A program made the translations under genes and the position numbers. Source: Typhlomys cinereus (lineage: Eukaryota; Chordata; Mammalia; Rodentia; Platacanthomyidae). From it: a stretch of DNA of 64,000 nt. Shown here in pieces: positions 46,266-57,532 of the stretch. The stretch covers positions 372,001 through 436,000 of the forward strand of contig JALPQD010000393.1 in the NCBI GenBank assembly GCA_023101885.1. Direction: 5' to 3'. How positions within the stretch are numbered: position 1 is the stretch's first letter; every line of letters begins with the position of its first letter. The notes below the pieces were generated by a model. It worked only from the letters and a program-made list of their open reading frames with translations. It made no database searches and was not told where the DNA came from.

Positions 46266-47690
46266 TGTACACAGAAATAAACATGACAGACATATTTCAG
46301 ATAAAAGAAAATGGTGCAGATAAGTAAATAAGAATTGGAAAACTAGATGACATGAGGGAAAATTTAAGAAAAATGGTGCTGAAAGTAATGTTTCACAGTT
46401 TTTAAGCAAAAACAATAAAAATCATGGTAATAACACGAAAAGCAGAAAATGGGAAAATGAAATTAAAGCTTTCTGAGAAACCGATATTGTCAGAGAAACT
46501 ATAAAATTCTAATTTATGTTAGACTCTAATAAGTGCATTTGTTGTTACCCTTAATGTGATCATAATAGAATATCTCTCCTATGTCCAGACAAATTGGTTG
46601 CCCATATTTAAATTCTTTTGGTCCAAGCTCACAAAAATATACAGTCAAATTCAAGTTGAATGCAGAAAGAAAATAATTCTGTTTAAGAAGCTAAAAGAAT
46701 ATACTATAACTTTAACATCATGCAAAAGCACTCCCCCAGGGAAAGATTAATCATTTGTATTACACTAAATTTCAGAAAGAGAAGGCAATGCTACTGAAGA
46801 ATAAAAATGCAAGCCATGCAATCATAGCATTTATTATCAAGACATAATTTATTTTATAGTATCTAGAATATACAAAGATTTCCTCCTACAAGCCAGTAAG
46901 AATAGAGAAGATAACCATGCAAAGATACTAACAAAACATTTGAACAAACATTTCAAAAAGAGAACATCCAAATAATCATAAACATGGGAAAAGGTGCTTC
47001 AATCACATTAGTCACAAAAAATTTAAATTAAAACCTAAACAAGGTAACACTTTGTACACACTAGAATAGCTGAAATCTAAAAGACCAGCAGTTATAATTC
47101 AGAAGGAAATGTAGACCAGTGGGAATATAGCACTGCTGATGAAATGCATATTGTTATAACTTATTTGGAAGATTGCCTGGCAGAATCTTTGTATAACATT
47201 TGAACATCAATTTTATTCTTAAGCTTAACGAAATGTAGCAATAAGTTGATAGTGATGGAAGAGAGGTAGGGCAGGGTAGAGAGAATAATCAGGAAACATT
47301 ACATGTTGTGTGAACTGTCTTTAGAAAATATGTTTTTTAAATATAGGCACATATAGTCCAAAGGAAATATATTCAAGATTATTTATAAAATATTTTTATC
47401 ATAATTCTTAACTGGAAGCAGATGAATTACCCATCAAGAGTAGAGAGGGCTCGAAATGTGGCCTTCATACTAGGTGATACCATATATCAGTGAGAAAGAA
47501 TAAGTACTGCTTAATTCAGTGACATGGATACATGCCACAAAACCAATGGTGACTGAAGAAAATTCAGATTCAAAAGAATCTATCTTGTATGACTGCATAC
47601 ACATAAAGTCTAAAATGAGAAGACTTACTCAGTGGGGTGGAGGCCTGGCAAGGTAATTCTTATTTTGAGAGTAGAGATATATTGATAAGG

Positions 47691-49040
47691 TGGTATCATG
47701 GAAGTAATCTGGGGTACTATTATCTCTTTATCTGTGAACGGGTTACTTGGATACATTTGTCTTTCGAAAATGCTTTTTCATGCATTGTATGTATGTATGT
47801 CCTGCCTAGATGAAATCTATTTTTGTTTCAGGGCCATGACCTTTTTGAATCTAGCTGATACTAAGAACTATATGAGGAATGCAATTCTAATTTCCTTTAT
47901 CATTTTATATTTTTCTTTCCCTCTAGAGGTAGAAGGATCTGTTGTTTCTTTCTATCACCAGAAATGTGGCAAGCACAGAAAAAAAGTTCTTCTTTTTCCC
48001 AAATTAATTTGTCTTTTCTAGAAAACATATGTGCTTGTGGCTAGTATACGATGAGCATGGAAAAAAAATCAGATATCAAAGTGAAAAAGGTATAAAGCAA
48101 ACTAGCTTCTTTCTACTTTGCACTATATGAAAATTTGAAGTTAGAGTTTTCTGAAAGTCACACAGAGAAAAAGAGCAACAGCAACAGCACCAGGGTTTCA
48201 AGACTGTTTCATAGGTAAGTTTGGGCATTATAAGTATATTGCAAAGGAAGATGGGAGGAGAGCAATAAGATATTCTGAGAACTGGCTTTTCTCTGGTACT
48301 AACACTGCAGAGGGTTGCAAAGACAAATCTTCATTCCCTCCCCCCTCCAAGTTTATCATGCTGTCTAGAGTGGCTCTGTGACAGACCTCACTTCAAATGC
48401 CTGTTGAAATCATCTTCTATGGATGCTTCTATTGTCATCATTTTTTGGAGAATGCTTTCATTTAGCCTGAAATCTGGCAGGTACAAGACAGGGACACAAG
48501 GTGCAGACAAAAGAGCTATGTAAGAGCCAGAAAGTAATGAATCCAAAGAGCACGTGGAGGAGTAAATTTCCTCTATCACTTTGTCATCAATGATATCCCT
48601 GCCATTTCTGCCATTATTATAACTTTGTGCAATTTTTTTTACTTTTGCATTTTGGGAAAAGTAAAATGCGTCTTAGACTGTGTGACCAGTTCTTGTAATA
48701 TGAAAAGGCCTTTTCAGTTTGGAACATGGCTAAGGAGGCCAGGAGCTCAGGCTTCTCTGTCTGATTCACTATCAGATATGTACAAGATTCACTTAAGCTG
48801 TATGTTCACTCTAAGCTAATTTTGCTTACTTTGCAGTTGTACCAAAGACTCAATAACTGGCATATTTGCAGAACTGATCTATAATAATCTATGTCTTAGT
48901 GATATAAACTATGAACTTTTCCAAGAATGTGAAGAATTCTAGTTAATTAGTTAATTGGTGCATCTCAGTATGGTTTCACATATAATGACTCTGTATGACT
49001 AAGCATATAAGCATATGCATGCATAGATATATGACTATGA

Positions 49041-49094
<54 letters not shown>

Positions 49095-50474
49095 TGGCAT
49101 TCATATCAAATTCAAGTTACTTATACATTAAATCTATGAAATAAAATGATAGATATATTAAAGTGCAAAGACAGAAAATCTATGGAAACCAAATAGCAAG
49201 CTGCGACAGGAGGCTCCCAGAAGCCCAGTGTTATTACATTACTTTGTGAAACTCCACTTATTATATATCTGTTAACTTGTTTGATCCAATAAGTAATTTG
49301 AGTTACACCTCAATGGGCTGAATCTTGCAAAAGTATTGAATGTTCTCAGATAGGATTTTACTAGTATTTTATGAATTTGCTTTATTTTCCTATTGATTTT
49401 TTTCCATTAAAAATAAACATAAAGTACCTTCTGTGTAGCTATTGGCACAAAAATCAAGCATTTGAAACCATGAGATGCCTTCCCTTTCTGATGTCTATTC
49501 TCCCCTAATTGCTCACTATCTTGAGAGTGGAGCTTTGCTTCTGGTATTGCTGCACTGCTTGCTGTTGAGTACTTGTGATACCCATATGAGGTGTTTGTAA
49601 AATCTCAAGGTATAAAAAAAGGGAAAAGATAGCAACAACAATGAACTTATTTTTGCTTTTTAAAATACCTGATTTTTTTAATGTTGCAAGTTATGCCGTA
49701 GATCACGTAGATTCAGCAACATTTCCAGGAATGAATGAGGTAAAGAAGTGACATCTCTATTTCCCAGCATAGAATAGGATATGTGGAGATGCAACTCAAT
49801 CTAATTCCTCAGTGTGAGGTTTCTAAATGTGAACTAGGACCCTCGTGAGTGTTGTTTTTCTTCTAAATTTTAAATCTGCAAATTTCTGGGGTCAGAATAG
49901 TGAAGCCTAAGATACTCTTCACCCCACCTCTCTCAGTGACAATAGCTTATATAACTGTGGTACATTGTTGCAAACAGGAAAATGACTTTGATCTATTTTA
50001 TGTAGGTTTCACCCCAGGTATGTATGTGTGTGTGGAGGGGATGAATGGATGGATGTGAGTGTGGGCATGGGTGTGAAGTTTCTATGCAATAACAAAATCT
50101 TTGCCTAATTAGTTTGGTCTATCTCTTTTCTTCAAAGGAGAAACCCTTCAGAACTCTTGGCTTTTGATGGCTTAGCACAATTCAGATGGTGATATGTCTA
50201 GGGATGCAGAACACAAACCCGACTTTTATTTTATTGTGTTCAAACGAAGAGGCTCAGGGTTGACTAGAGGCAGACCCAGAGCTGTCCTTTCCCTCAACTC
50301 TTGTGACTACTTTTATTATATCTGTTTTCAAGACTCCTAATGGGTCCTCTCACACTGTGTCTTTAGGTACTTGGGGATCCTGTCACATGGTGGATCCGCT
50401 GGGCTACGTATGAACCTGATTCTTGCCTTTCTGGATATTATCAATGCAGCTGAGCCATCACCAACAGTTTACCA
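47691..50474. other. Long single-copy stretch, no gene seen
   Basis: It holds the TG microsatellite at 49051-49092. Open frames at 47698-48021 and 48388-48819 have no domain I recognise and no coding pattern. Confidence 0.45.
49051..49092. repeat. (GT)~21 microsatellite
   Basis: Uninterrupted GT tract after a short (AT)n. Confidence 0.98.
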
Positions 50475-50491
50475 TAAAAATTCATATTTTC

Positions 50492-50885
50492 TTTTTTTAA
50501 TTTCTTCCACTCAACAAAGTTGACAAGTGCCCCATTCCCCTCCTTCTCTCCACCCCTCCCTGGACCCCCTTGCTCCCTCCCCCCTTTTCACCTTCCTTTC
50601 CTCCTCTCCCTTCCTTTCTCCCAGTGACCGACCCCTTCCTCTCCCCATTCCTGGAGCATTCTTCAGTGTGCATGTCAAACTTCCCTCTGGGTCCTTCTCT
50701 CTGATGAGGTGTAAGGACTCAGTAGCATTGCCTACAGCTCTTTTTTGTGTTCCCCTTTAGTATAAGAACACTACTGTGGCTGTTAATCCCTTGCCTCTAA
50801 GGATCATAGCTGGTTGTGGTGGTGTGCACCGGTAGGATTTGCTAAAGGAAGCAGAGGCAGAGTTTCAGGCCAGTCTGGGCTACAC
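50492..50885. mobile_element. L1-B1 chimeric retro-insertion within one target-site duplication
   Basis: The left part (50492-50806) is an L1 3' end in minus orientation (T-rich end, CTTCCACTCAACAAAGTTGA, pyrimidine tract, CTGTTAATCCCTTGCCTCTA). The right part (about 50807-50885) is B1 in plus orientation with an internal gap (GCTGGTTGTGGTGGTGTGCA, then GGAAGCAGAGGCAGAGTTTC and CAGGCCAGTCTGGGCTACAC). One perfect 17-bp duplication, TAAAAATTCATATTTTC, flanks the whole at 50475-50491 and 50886-50902; none separates the two parts. The simplest reading is one insertion that used two RNAs. Confidence 0.85.
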
Positions 50886-51122
50886 TAAAAATTCATATTT
50901 TCAATGCCCTTCTAAGATTCTGGCCCAGAAAGATGAGGGTGGAGTTTAGGAATCTTCTTACACAATACCTCAGACTATTATCAGATAAATTACTTTTATC
51001 AAAAACCCAGATATTTCTCCTGATGTCTTCTTTCCTTTAATTATAAAAATAAAATTTAGCTTAGTAATGCAATTTAAACATTTGATATAATTAAATTTAT
51101 TTGCTTAAAAATACAAGTGAAG

Positions 51123-51348
51123 GTGAGCTGGGAAGATGATTCATTGTTTAAAGCATCTGCCTTGCAGACAAAAGGACCTGGGTTTGTATCCCAGATCCTA
51201 GGTAAAAAGGATGGGCAGAAATAGCAGGGGCCTGCACTTCAGACCCTGGAGGAAGGAACCTGAGAAACCCTGGTTCAAAGCAATAAGGAGGTAGAGCAAT
51301 CTAGCATGATTCCTAAAGTTAATCTTTGGCCTCCATAGAAATATACAT

Positions 51349-51400
<52 letters not shown>

Positions 51401-51432
51401 TAAATAAATAAATAAAAATTAAATAAAAAATT
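51123..51432 (+). mobile_element. Older tRNA-derived SINE
   Basis: Head GAGCTGGGAAGATGATTCAT, CATCTGCCTTGCAGACAAAA, body CACTTCAGACCCTGGAGG, GAGCAATCTAGCATGATTCC, (CA)n at 51353-51398 and tail AAATAAATAAATAAATAAAA. No clear target-site duplication. Confidence 0.88.
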
Positions 51433-52743
51433 GTGAGTTGTTTTTACATTTGTACATTTGTCAATCATTTATTTGGCTTGGCTTGCTTTTTGTCTGTTTG
51501 AAGGCCAACAATCCGGAAGGAATATCAGACTATAGCTAAAAGTTTAGTCTGACTTGTAAGAGCTTTAAAGTATTAAAATAATTTCAGTGCCATTCCATTT
51601 GACACATAGAGATTTTATCAATGCTTTAAAAAGTCTTTCTCAACCTGCATATAACAGCTCTTTCTCTGATCTAAATAAACAACACATTGGATTTGCAACA
51701 GGAATTTTTTATCAGCTCTGAATTTATTCTTTCTGGGTCCAGATAAAAAGTAGTGTTTAATCCCCTGAAGATATAGTCAGTTATGTGAGCTGTTCCTATT
51801 GATAAAAGAGAATCATGGTCAGAGAGGAATGGCTGGACTCAAGTGGAAAAGCTGAAGTTATATAAATCATCAAATAACATGAGAATTGGAAAATATCATT
51901 ATGAGCAACTTATGTGAACCCCTGATGTTTCAAATTAGCCATGAAATATGATTTGCTCTAATATTTTGGAGTTTTTAAAATTCCAGATTGGAAATCAAAC
52001 TTTTCCTCTTTGGCAGCAACACCACTAACCCTCAGAATAATATACAACCAGCTGCATTGGTAGTTATGCCTTTCACAAAATCCGCATGGGGCAGAAGACA
52101 TTAACTCCTATTTTGTGGATGAGAGGACTGAGGTATTAAGATGTTCAAAGTTTTTATTCAGTGAACACTTGACAATTTTTAGTTTCATTCAAAGTCCTGT
52201 CTTTATATCAGGTTGCCTACTCTTCCTGTTTAGTTTACCTTGGATGGGTACTCAATTTACAAAACTTGATTTAAACCACATAGAACAATGAGGATGAATT
52301 TTGGCAGTTTTCCATCTTCAGATTTATGGTTAAAGGTTTTATTTTGTGGGGCTTCTATTTTACATTTTAGGTGTTCATTTTCTTTAAATAATTTGTCTCT
52401 TAAATAATTGATCTCTATTTTTGAGCAGTTTATTTCAGTTATTCTCAAAAATCAAGTCAAGGAGGGAAGATATCATACACATTTGCAGACTGCAAGCTGT
52501 GCTGATGAATTCCCTATCAGTTCATTCTTTAGGAAAAATAAACACCAAAACAATGATGTTTTAGATTAGGGTATATATTCCCTATGACCCTGCACTATCA
52601 GTTTCAGGCAAATTCTTAGGGAAGAGCAGTTAAAACCAGTTATTAGTCCCTTTCCTGGATTCACTATAAATTTTACTGATATCATTGTTCATGTAACTGC
52701 ACCTCAAAGGGTGTTATTCAATCAACATTGGAATTACCACCCA
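51433..52743. other. Single-copy stretch, no gene supported
   Basis: A 63-codon minus-strand frame at 52448-52257 reads like a coiled coil (KIEINYLRDKLFKENEHLKC) but matches nothing I know and lacks supporting exon signals. Confidence 0.4.
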
Positions 52744-52751
52744 TTTCTGAT

Positions 52752-53111
52752 CTTATTTAATTAATTTACTTATTTATTTATGTATTTACTGAGTTAAGTG
52801 TGTGTGTGTGTGCACATGTGTGTGTGTGTATGTGTGTGTATGTGTGTGTGTCTGCATGTATCAGGGAGCACTGTGCGCTCCTGTGGAGACATAGAGTGAC
52901 TTCAGGAATCATCCTGATTCATCTGGCTTGCTCTACCCCCTTTTTACATTTTTGCTTCCTCTAAGGTTTCTCAGCCTCCATCTTCCTGGGCTGGAAGTGC
53001 AGACTGGTATCACTTCTGCCTTTCCTTTTACATGGGATCTGGGATCCAGACTTAGGTCCTTCTGTGTGCAAGGTAGAAGCTTAACCCCTGAGCCATCTCT
53101 TCAGTCCTCCG
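52752..53111 (-). mobile_element. Older tRNA-derived SINE
   Basis: Reverse orientation: A/T-rich tail, TG repeat (52799-52852), GACTTCAGGAATCATCCTGA, CTAAGGTTTCTCAGCCTCCA and head CCTGAGCCATCTCTTCAGTC. Flanking TTTCTGAT at 52744-52751 and 53112-53119. Confidence 0.88.
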
Positions 53112-53119
53112 TTTCTGAT

Positions 53120-55468
53120 TTTAAAAATTGAGAACTGTAGTGGACTTACCAGAAGAGAACTTTGTGAACCTGTGTTGGATTCTGTATACTATTGTGGTCT
53201 GTAAATGATTTTCTTGCATGCTGACATGCTGCATCTTACCTAAGGGGGAAGATTTATTCTCTCTTCTTACAGAAACTGAAACCTGTAAGTAACTCTATGA
53301 TTGTTCAGTTTCTCAACCACAGAGATTCCTTTCCTTGATAGAAGTTTCAATTACTTTTGTACAATTGCTTATGTTTAGCAAAATTATTTGAGCAGCATCC
53401 AGGTTAGCAAGATGTTCTTGAATCTTCTCACCTGATGTGCTGACCCAGGTGGGTAGGTGGGCTCCATTAAAGAAAACTCCAGTGCTCCTGTTAAACACCT
53501 GGGACCCCCTTAGACTTATTCTTCCCCCCATGGATTTTCAGGAAGTAGCTAATGGTGACAGAACACCTGTGTTTATTGCAGAGACTGCAACAATTTTTCT
53601 TGACCAAGAAATTTGCTGTAACTATCCACATCTTGATAACCACCTTATTTCAGGTGCTAAATCTGTCATTACTCTTAAATCTCACCAGCAATGCAATGAC
53701 CGTAGAACCCAGCTGTGCACTAACCCAGAGCTAATGCTGACAAGAAATGTTAGGGTTGCTCAGAGGTCTCCATTGCTTCCTTGCATTCGGCCTTAATGTA
53801 TTTGGCTTCCTGACCTTCATGATCCTGTATCAGTTACCTGGAGAAATGTAGGAAATGAGAAATCTTTAAAATATGTGACAGGTGGAGAAGAATCATACAA
53901 TGCTTGTTATATCATTGTCATGAAAAGTGATGTTAATTTTAGGTTCACTGATTTAGGTTTATGTGTTAGTCAGGGTTCTCTGGAAGAACAAAATTGTTAT
54001 GCAGAGTAATGGCCAAATTTCTTTAAGGAGCAAAAAAATGAAGCACTTTTTTTTTCAAAAAAATATGTAAAGTATTTGGCTCCACGTTTGTGAAATACAT
54101 TAAGCAGATTCCAGGATCTCTTCATACACAAAGCTCTTCCTATTGGTCTATTTCTGTTACTGTTCCCAAGACAGCAGGCTTGAAGACCATAGAGGAAAGA
54201 TGTGTAAATGGTATTCATGTGTTTGCTGAACTGCATAGATGATAATGACCTTGGCCAAAGTAAAGAAGAAGGAAAAGGAAACTGGCATGGAAGTGAGGCT
54301 TTGAAACCATCTCGAATTTCTCCTTTAAAAACAGTAGAACAGTGTCAGATTATCCTTAATATTCCTGTGTTCTAAAGCCATGAGTCTGAGGTTTGTAGGA
54401 GAGAGAGGAAATGAAGAAGAAAATAGGAAAGAAGTGAAGAGGAATCACAGAGGTGGGAAAATAGAAAGAGAGGAAGGACAAAAGGAGGAGGAGGTGCACA
54501 CGCAGTTGACAGACATCCCACCCTTTATCTCAGGGTGATTCTGTGATGCAGAGAAGAGGGTAGGATATATGCTATTAAGAGGAATTAAATAAATAGGCAA
54601 GTAAGTAAATAATTCACAACTGGTTGTCTCACAGTGAAAAATGATTTAATATCCACTTGACACTTGGTTAGCTTCATGAATTATTCATGTCTACTTTTGG
54701 GTGCTACCTGTGGTTGGTGGAATTACATGGCATCACTGATAACCGCAAAGTCATGCTTGGGTGGTAGAAGCTAGTCTGTGAGGATTGCAAACTGTAGCTC
54801 TGATAAACCCAAGAAGCTATTCCACTTCATTAAAAATAACCCTGATATATAAATAACTCCAAGTGGGGATACTCATCCATCTCCTTTCTTTGCTATTAAG
54901 TATGAAAGTAAACTTTAACCTTTAGTCATAAGAGTAATATGTAATAACATAGCAATGCATGGAAATTATCTCTGTTAAAATAAAAGCCTTTGGCCATGCT
55001 TCATTTTACTGAATATACACCCTAAATAGTCTATTACAAGACAAATGAGTGCAGACGCTTAACAGGATTTTAGGCGAAATCAATATGCACATATTTACTA
55101 ACTGGATTTGATTTTTTTAAAAAAAGGAAAAAAAGTGCACCGTGTAGACTATAAAGCTTGGATTTATTTATATGCATCCAAAATAGTTGGGAAGAGTGTT
55201 TTGAGGTTCAATCAGCTGTACAGATCACTGGAGGGAGCTCTAACTTCATGACAGAGCAGGAGTTAAACTTTCCTTTGTTCTCATATTTTACCTACAGCTG
55301 ATGATCTCCCCCTCCAGAAAAATCAATAATAAATACAAAAAGTGTCTAGAAAAGAAAAATGTCTTTTTTTAGGGCATCATCTACCACTTGTGCTTACAGA
55401 TATAGACAGACCCAAGACTGGGAACTGGCAAAATCTAAATCAGTCTGAACAGGATAATACACACCAAG
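53120..55468. other. Mostly single-copy stretch, no gene supported
   Basis: GTGTTAGTCAGGGTTCTCTG at about 53962 is the head of a common mammal-wide repeat that I cannot name safely. A 119-codon frame at 53437-53796 has no recognisable domain. Confidence 0.4.
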
Positions 55469-55483
55469 AGTCCTGGTATCTTA

Positions 55484-55496
55484 CTTTTTTGAATCT

Positions 55497-55547
<51 letters not shown>

Positions 55548-55782
55548 CTAAAGGTCACTTAAGTGTGTGTGTCTGTAGAGGTCCAAGGGTAACTTTGGGA
55601 ATCATCCTGGATTGTTCTACCTCCTTATTGTTTTGCTCTAAGGTTTCCCAAGCTCTGCCTTTCAGGGCCAAAAGTTCATGTTTCTGCCATTTCTGATCAG
55701 TAATTTTGCATGGGATCTGGAGTGCCAAACTCAGGTTCTTTCAAGGCAGAGGCTTTAACCCCTGATTCATCTTCCTGGCCCA
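55484..55782 (-). mobile_element. Older tRNA-derived SINE
   Basis: Reverse orientation: (GT)n at 55500-55543, GAATCATCCTGGATTGTTCT, CTAAGGTTTCCCAAGCTCTG and decayed head CCTGATTCATCTTCCTGGCC. Flanks AGTCCTGGTATCTTA (55469-55483) and AGTCCTAGTGTCTTA (55783-55797), two mismatches. Confidence 0.88.
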
Positions 55783-55797
55783 AGTCCTAGTGTCTTA

Positions 55798-56993
55798 TGT
55801 AAGAAAAACACAGCTTAGAAAATACATTTTATAAACTCTCTGTAGTCTCAACCTCCAGTGATTCTATTACTGGTCTGCACTGACCACTACTCTTGAGAAT
55901 CAGTCCAGAAGACTATAATGGTTCTGATTAGGGTCTGATGTATACAGTGCGCATGGCAAGTTCTTGGGACTCCAGGGTAGGGTTGAGGCTTTTTACAGGG
56001 TATAGATGGTGTTTACAGCATGTTTTAGCACCATAATCACTGTGTCTGAGTTAGACCAGCCTCAATAAGAGCACAGTCTACAGGACCTGGTTAGAGAATT
56101 AGATGCTGGGATTTGGATCAAAGATGATGTTTTAGTTGTACGTGGGCTTTCTTAACATTAGGTTCCTGATGAACTAAGAAACAGAGAGATTGAACTCTAT
56201 TTTTTTTCCCCAAGTTGATGTAATTGGTCAGCTGTGATTATCAAGTTGCATTTTTTATTTGTTCTTTCATTTATCAACCATGGTATGTCCTAACAGGTAT
56301 TTAGCATTACCACCTAGAAAAGAAAGTCTACTGAGTTCAACTTTAAAACATCACAAAGATTTTCCAATAGTGTTTTTGCAGTGTTACCAGTGCTCAGAGT
56401 CTGCAATGGGTGTTTCCAGAGTATCCACTTCTTTTTCAGGTATAAAGTAGAAGCCCACACAGACTGCAAAGCAACAAAGAAATGTCATTCAAAATGAAAT
56501 GATAGAGCAGACCGAGATAGCAGGCCATATGAGTGAATGTACTCAAGGGCCTGTACTTCAGTTTGGGCTTCCTTCTATGTGGGGTTCAAGACAATGAGAT
56601 TCCTTATGAGGGATGTAGGCTGGGTGGTTCACTTTTTTGTTTGATTGGCAGGCTAGATTATGTAGGCCTTTGTTCATTCTGCATTTTCTTTCCATCATGC
56701 ACTTACCTGATTTAATTGTGTGCATGTCCATTTATGCATAGGCTCAAGATGGTAAATGGAATTCTCCCTAAAATTCTGCTGAGAGGACACAGCTTGCCTT
56801 ATTACACATATGCCTCAAACTAGTTCACACTGGATCAGACCATTTCCTGTGGTTCCTAGATTCATTCCAGGATGTGTATGAAATGAAAATGTCCCAGTTT
56901 GATGGCCGTTAAGGAGAGGAGAAATTTATCTTACTATTCAGAGAAGTTCATAGAACTTGATGGACATGGGGGAGGATTCTATGTTGCCAAGGA

Positions 56994-57043
<50 letters not shown>

Positions 57044-57296
57044 TGTGTAGTATATTCAGGGAAAACTTTCTGGCTGGCAATGGTTGCTAGATACATTGTT
57101 CAGAGATGGTTGTGGTGCCTAGTCCAAGATAAGGGGAATCCCAGGTTGGTAAGTTATTCTCAATACCTGCCTGCCTTGGTAGCATTGGGAACACTGGTTT
57201 TCTAAGGAAATATTTTTTTTCTCCTTCAGAATTAATTAGGCTAAGCATGTATGAATGCTGGTCTCTCTCTTTCCTCCTCCTCTTCCTTTTCTTCTC
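55798..57296. other. Single-copy stretch, no gene seen
   Basis: It contains a (TG)~22 microsatellite at 56998-57042. No exon recognised. Confidence 0.45.
56998..57042. repeat. (TG)~22 microsatellite
   Basis: Uninterrupted TG tract, not attached to a recognisable SINE. Confidence 0.98.
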
Positions 57297-57532
57297 TGAA
57301 TAAAGTTTATTTTTTGCTGTGAAGCAGTCTTATCTAGGTAAGCCTGGCCTTAAGCATACTATTTGGCTAAGAATGACCTTGATGTCTTGGTCTTCCTTTT
57401 GCCACCTCCTAAATGCTGGGCTTACATCTGTAGGCTCCCACAACCAGTTTATGTGGTAATGACAATCCAGCTCAGGACGTGGTGCATGCTGGGTAAACGC
57501 TCTACCAACTGAGTCACTTCCTCAACCCACAG
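57297..57532 (-). mobile_element. B4-like composite SINE
   Basis: Reverse orientation: B1-like left part (GGTAAGCCTGGCCTTAAGCA, CCTAAATGCTGGGCTTACAT), then tRNA/ID-like head (CAGCTCAGGACGTGGTGCAT, GTAAACGCTCTACCAACTGA, GTCACTTCCTCAACCC). Confidence 0.75.

Larger units (their letters stand above)
45750..47690 (+). mobile_element. Ancient L1/HAL1-type remnant, interrupted by a SINE
   Basis: Low similarity but correct order to mammal-wide L1M ORF2: CATTTGAACAAACATTTC (46949), AAGGTGCTTCAATCACATTA, 'CACTGCTGATGAAATGCATA' at the 'tacattgctggtgggaat' position (47130), AACTGGAAGCAGATGAATTA, TCAGTGACATGGATACATGC and CTTGTATGACTGCATACACA at the end. The part at 45800-45985 (AATGACATCTTGAAAAATCA, TTTTTCAGATGAACAAGCAC) resembles L1/HAL1 as well. 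It is far older than the rodent L1s here. No usable open frame. Confidence 0.55.

Noticed and set aside
52257..52448. 63-codon coiled-coil-like frame, minus strand
   Set aside because: Composition suggests a coiled coil, but AT-rich DNA often does. No known protein recognised, and no splice or retrocopy marks.
53437..53796. 119-codon frame, plus strand
   Set aside because: No recognised domain; codon use and context look non-coding.
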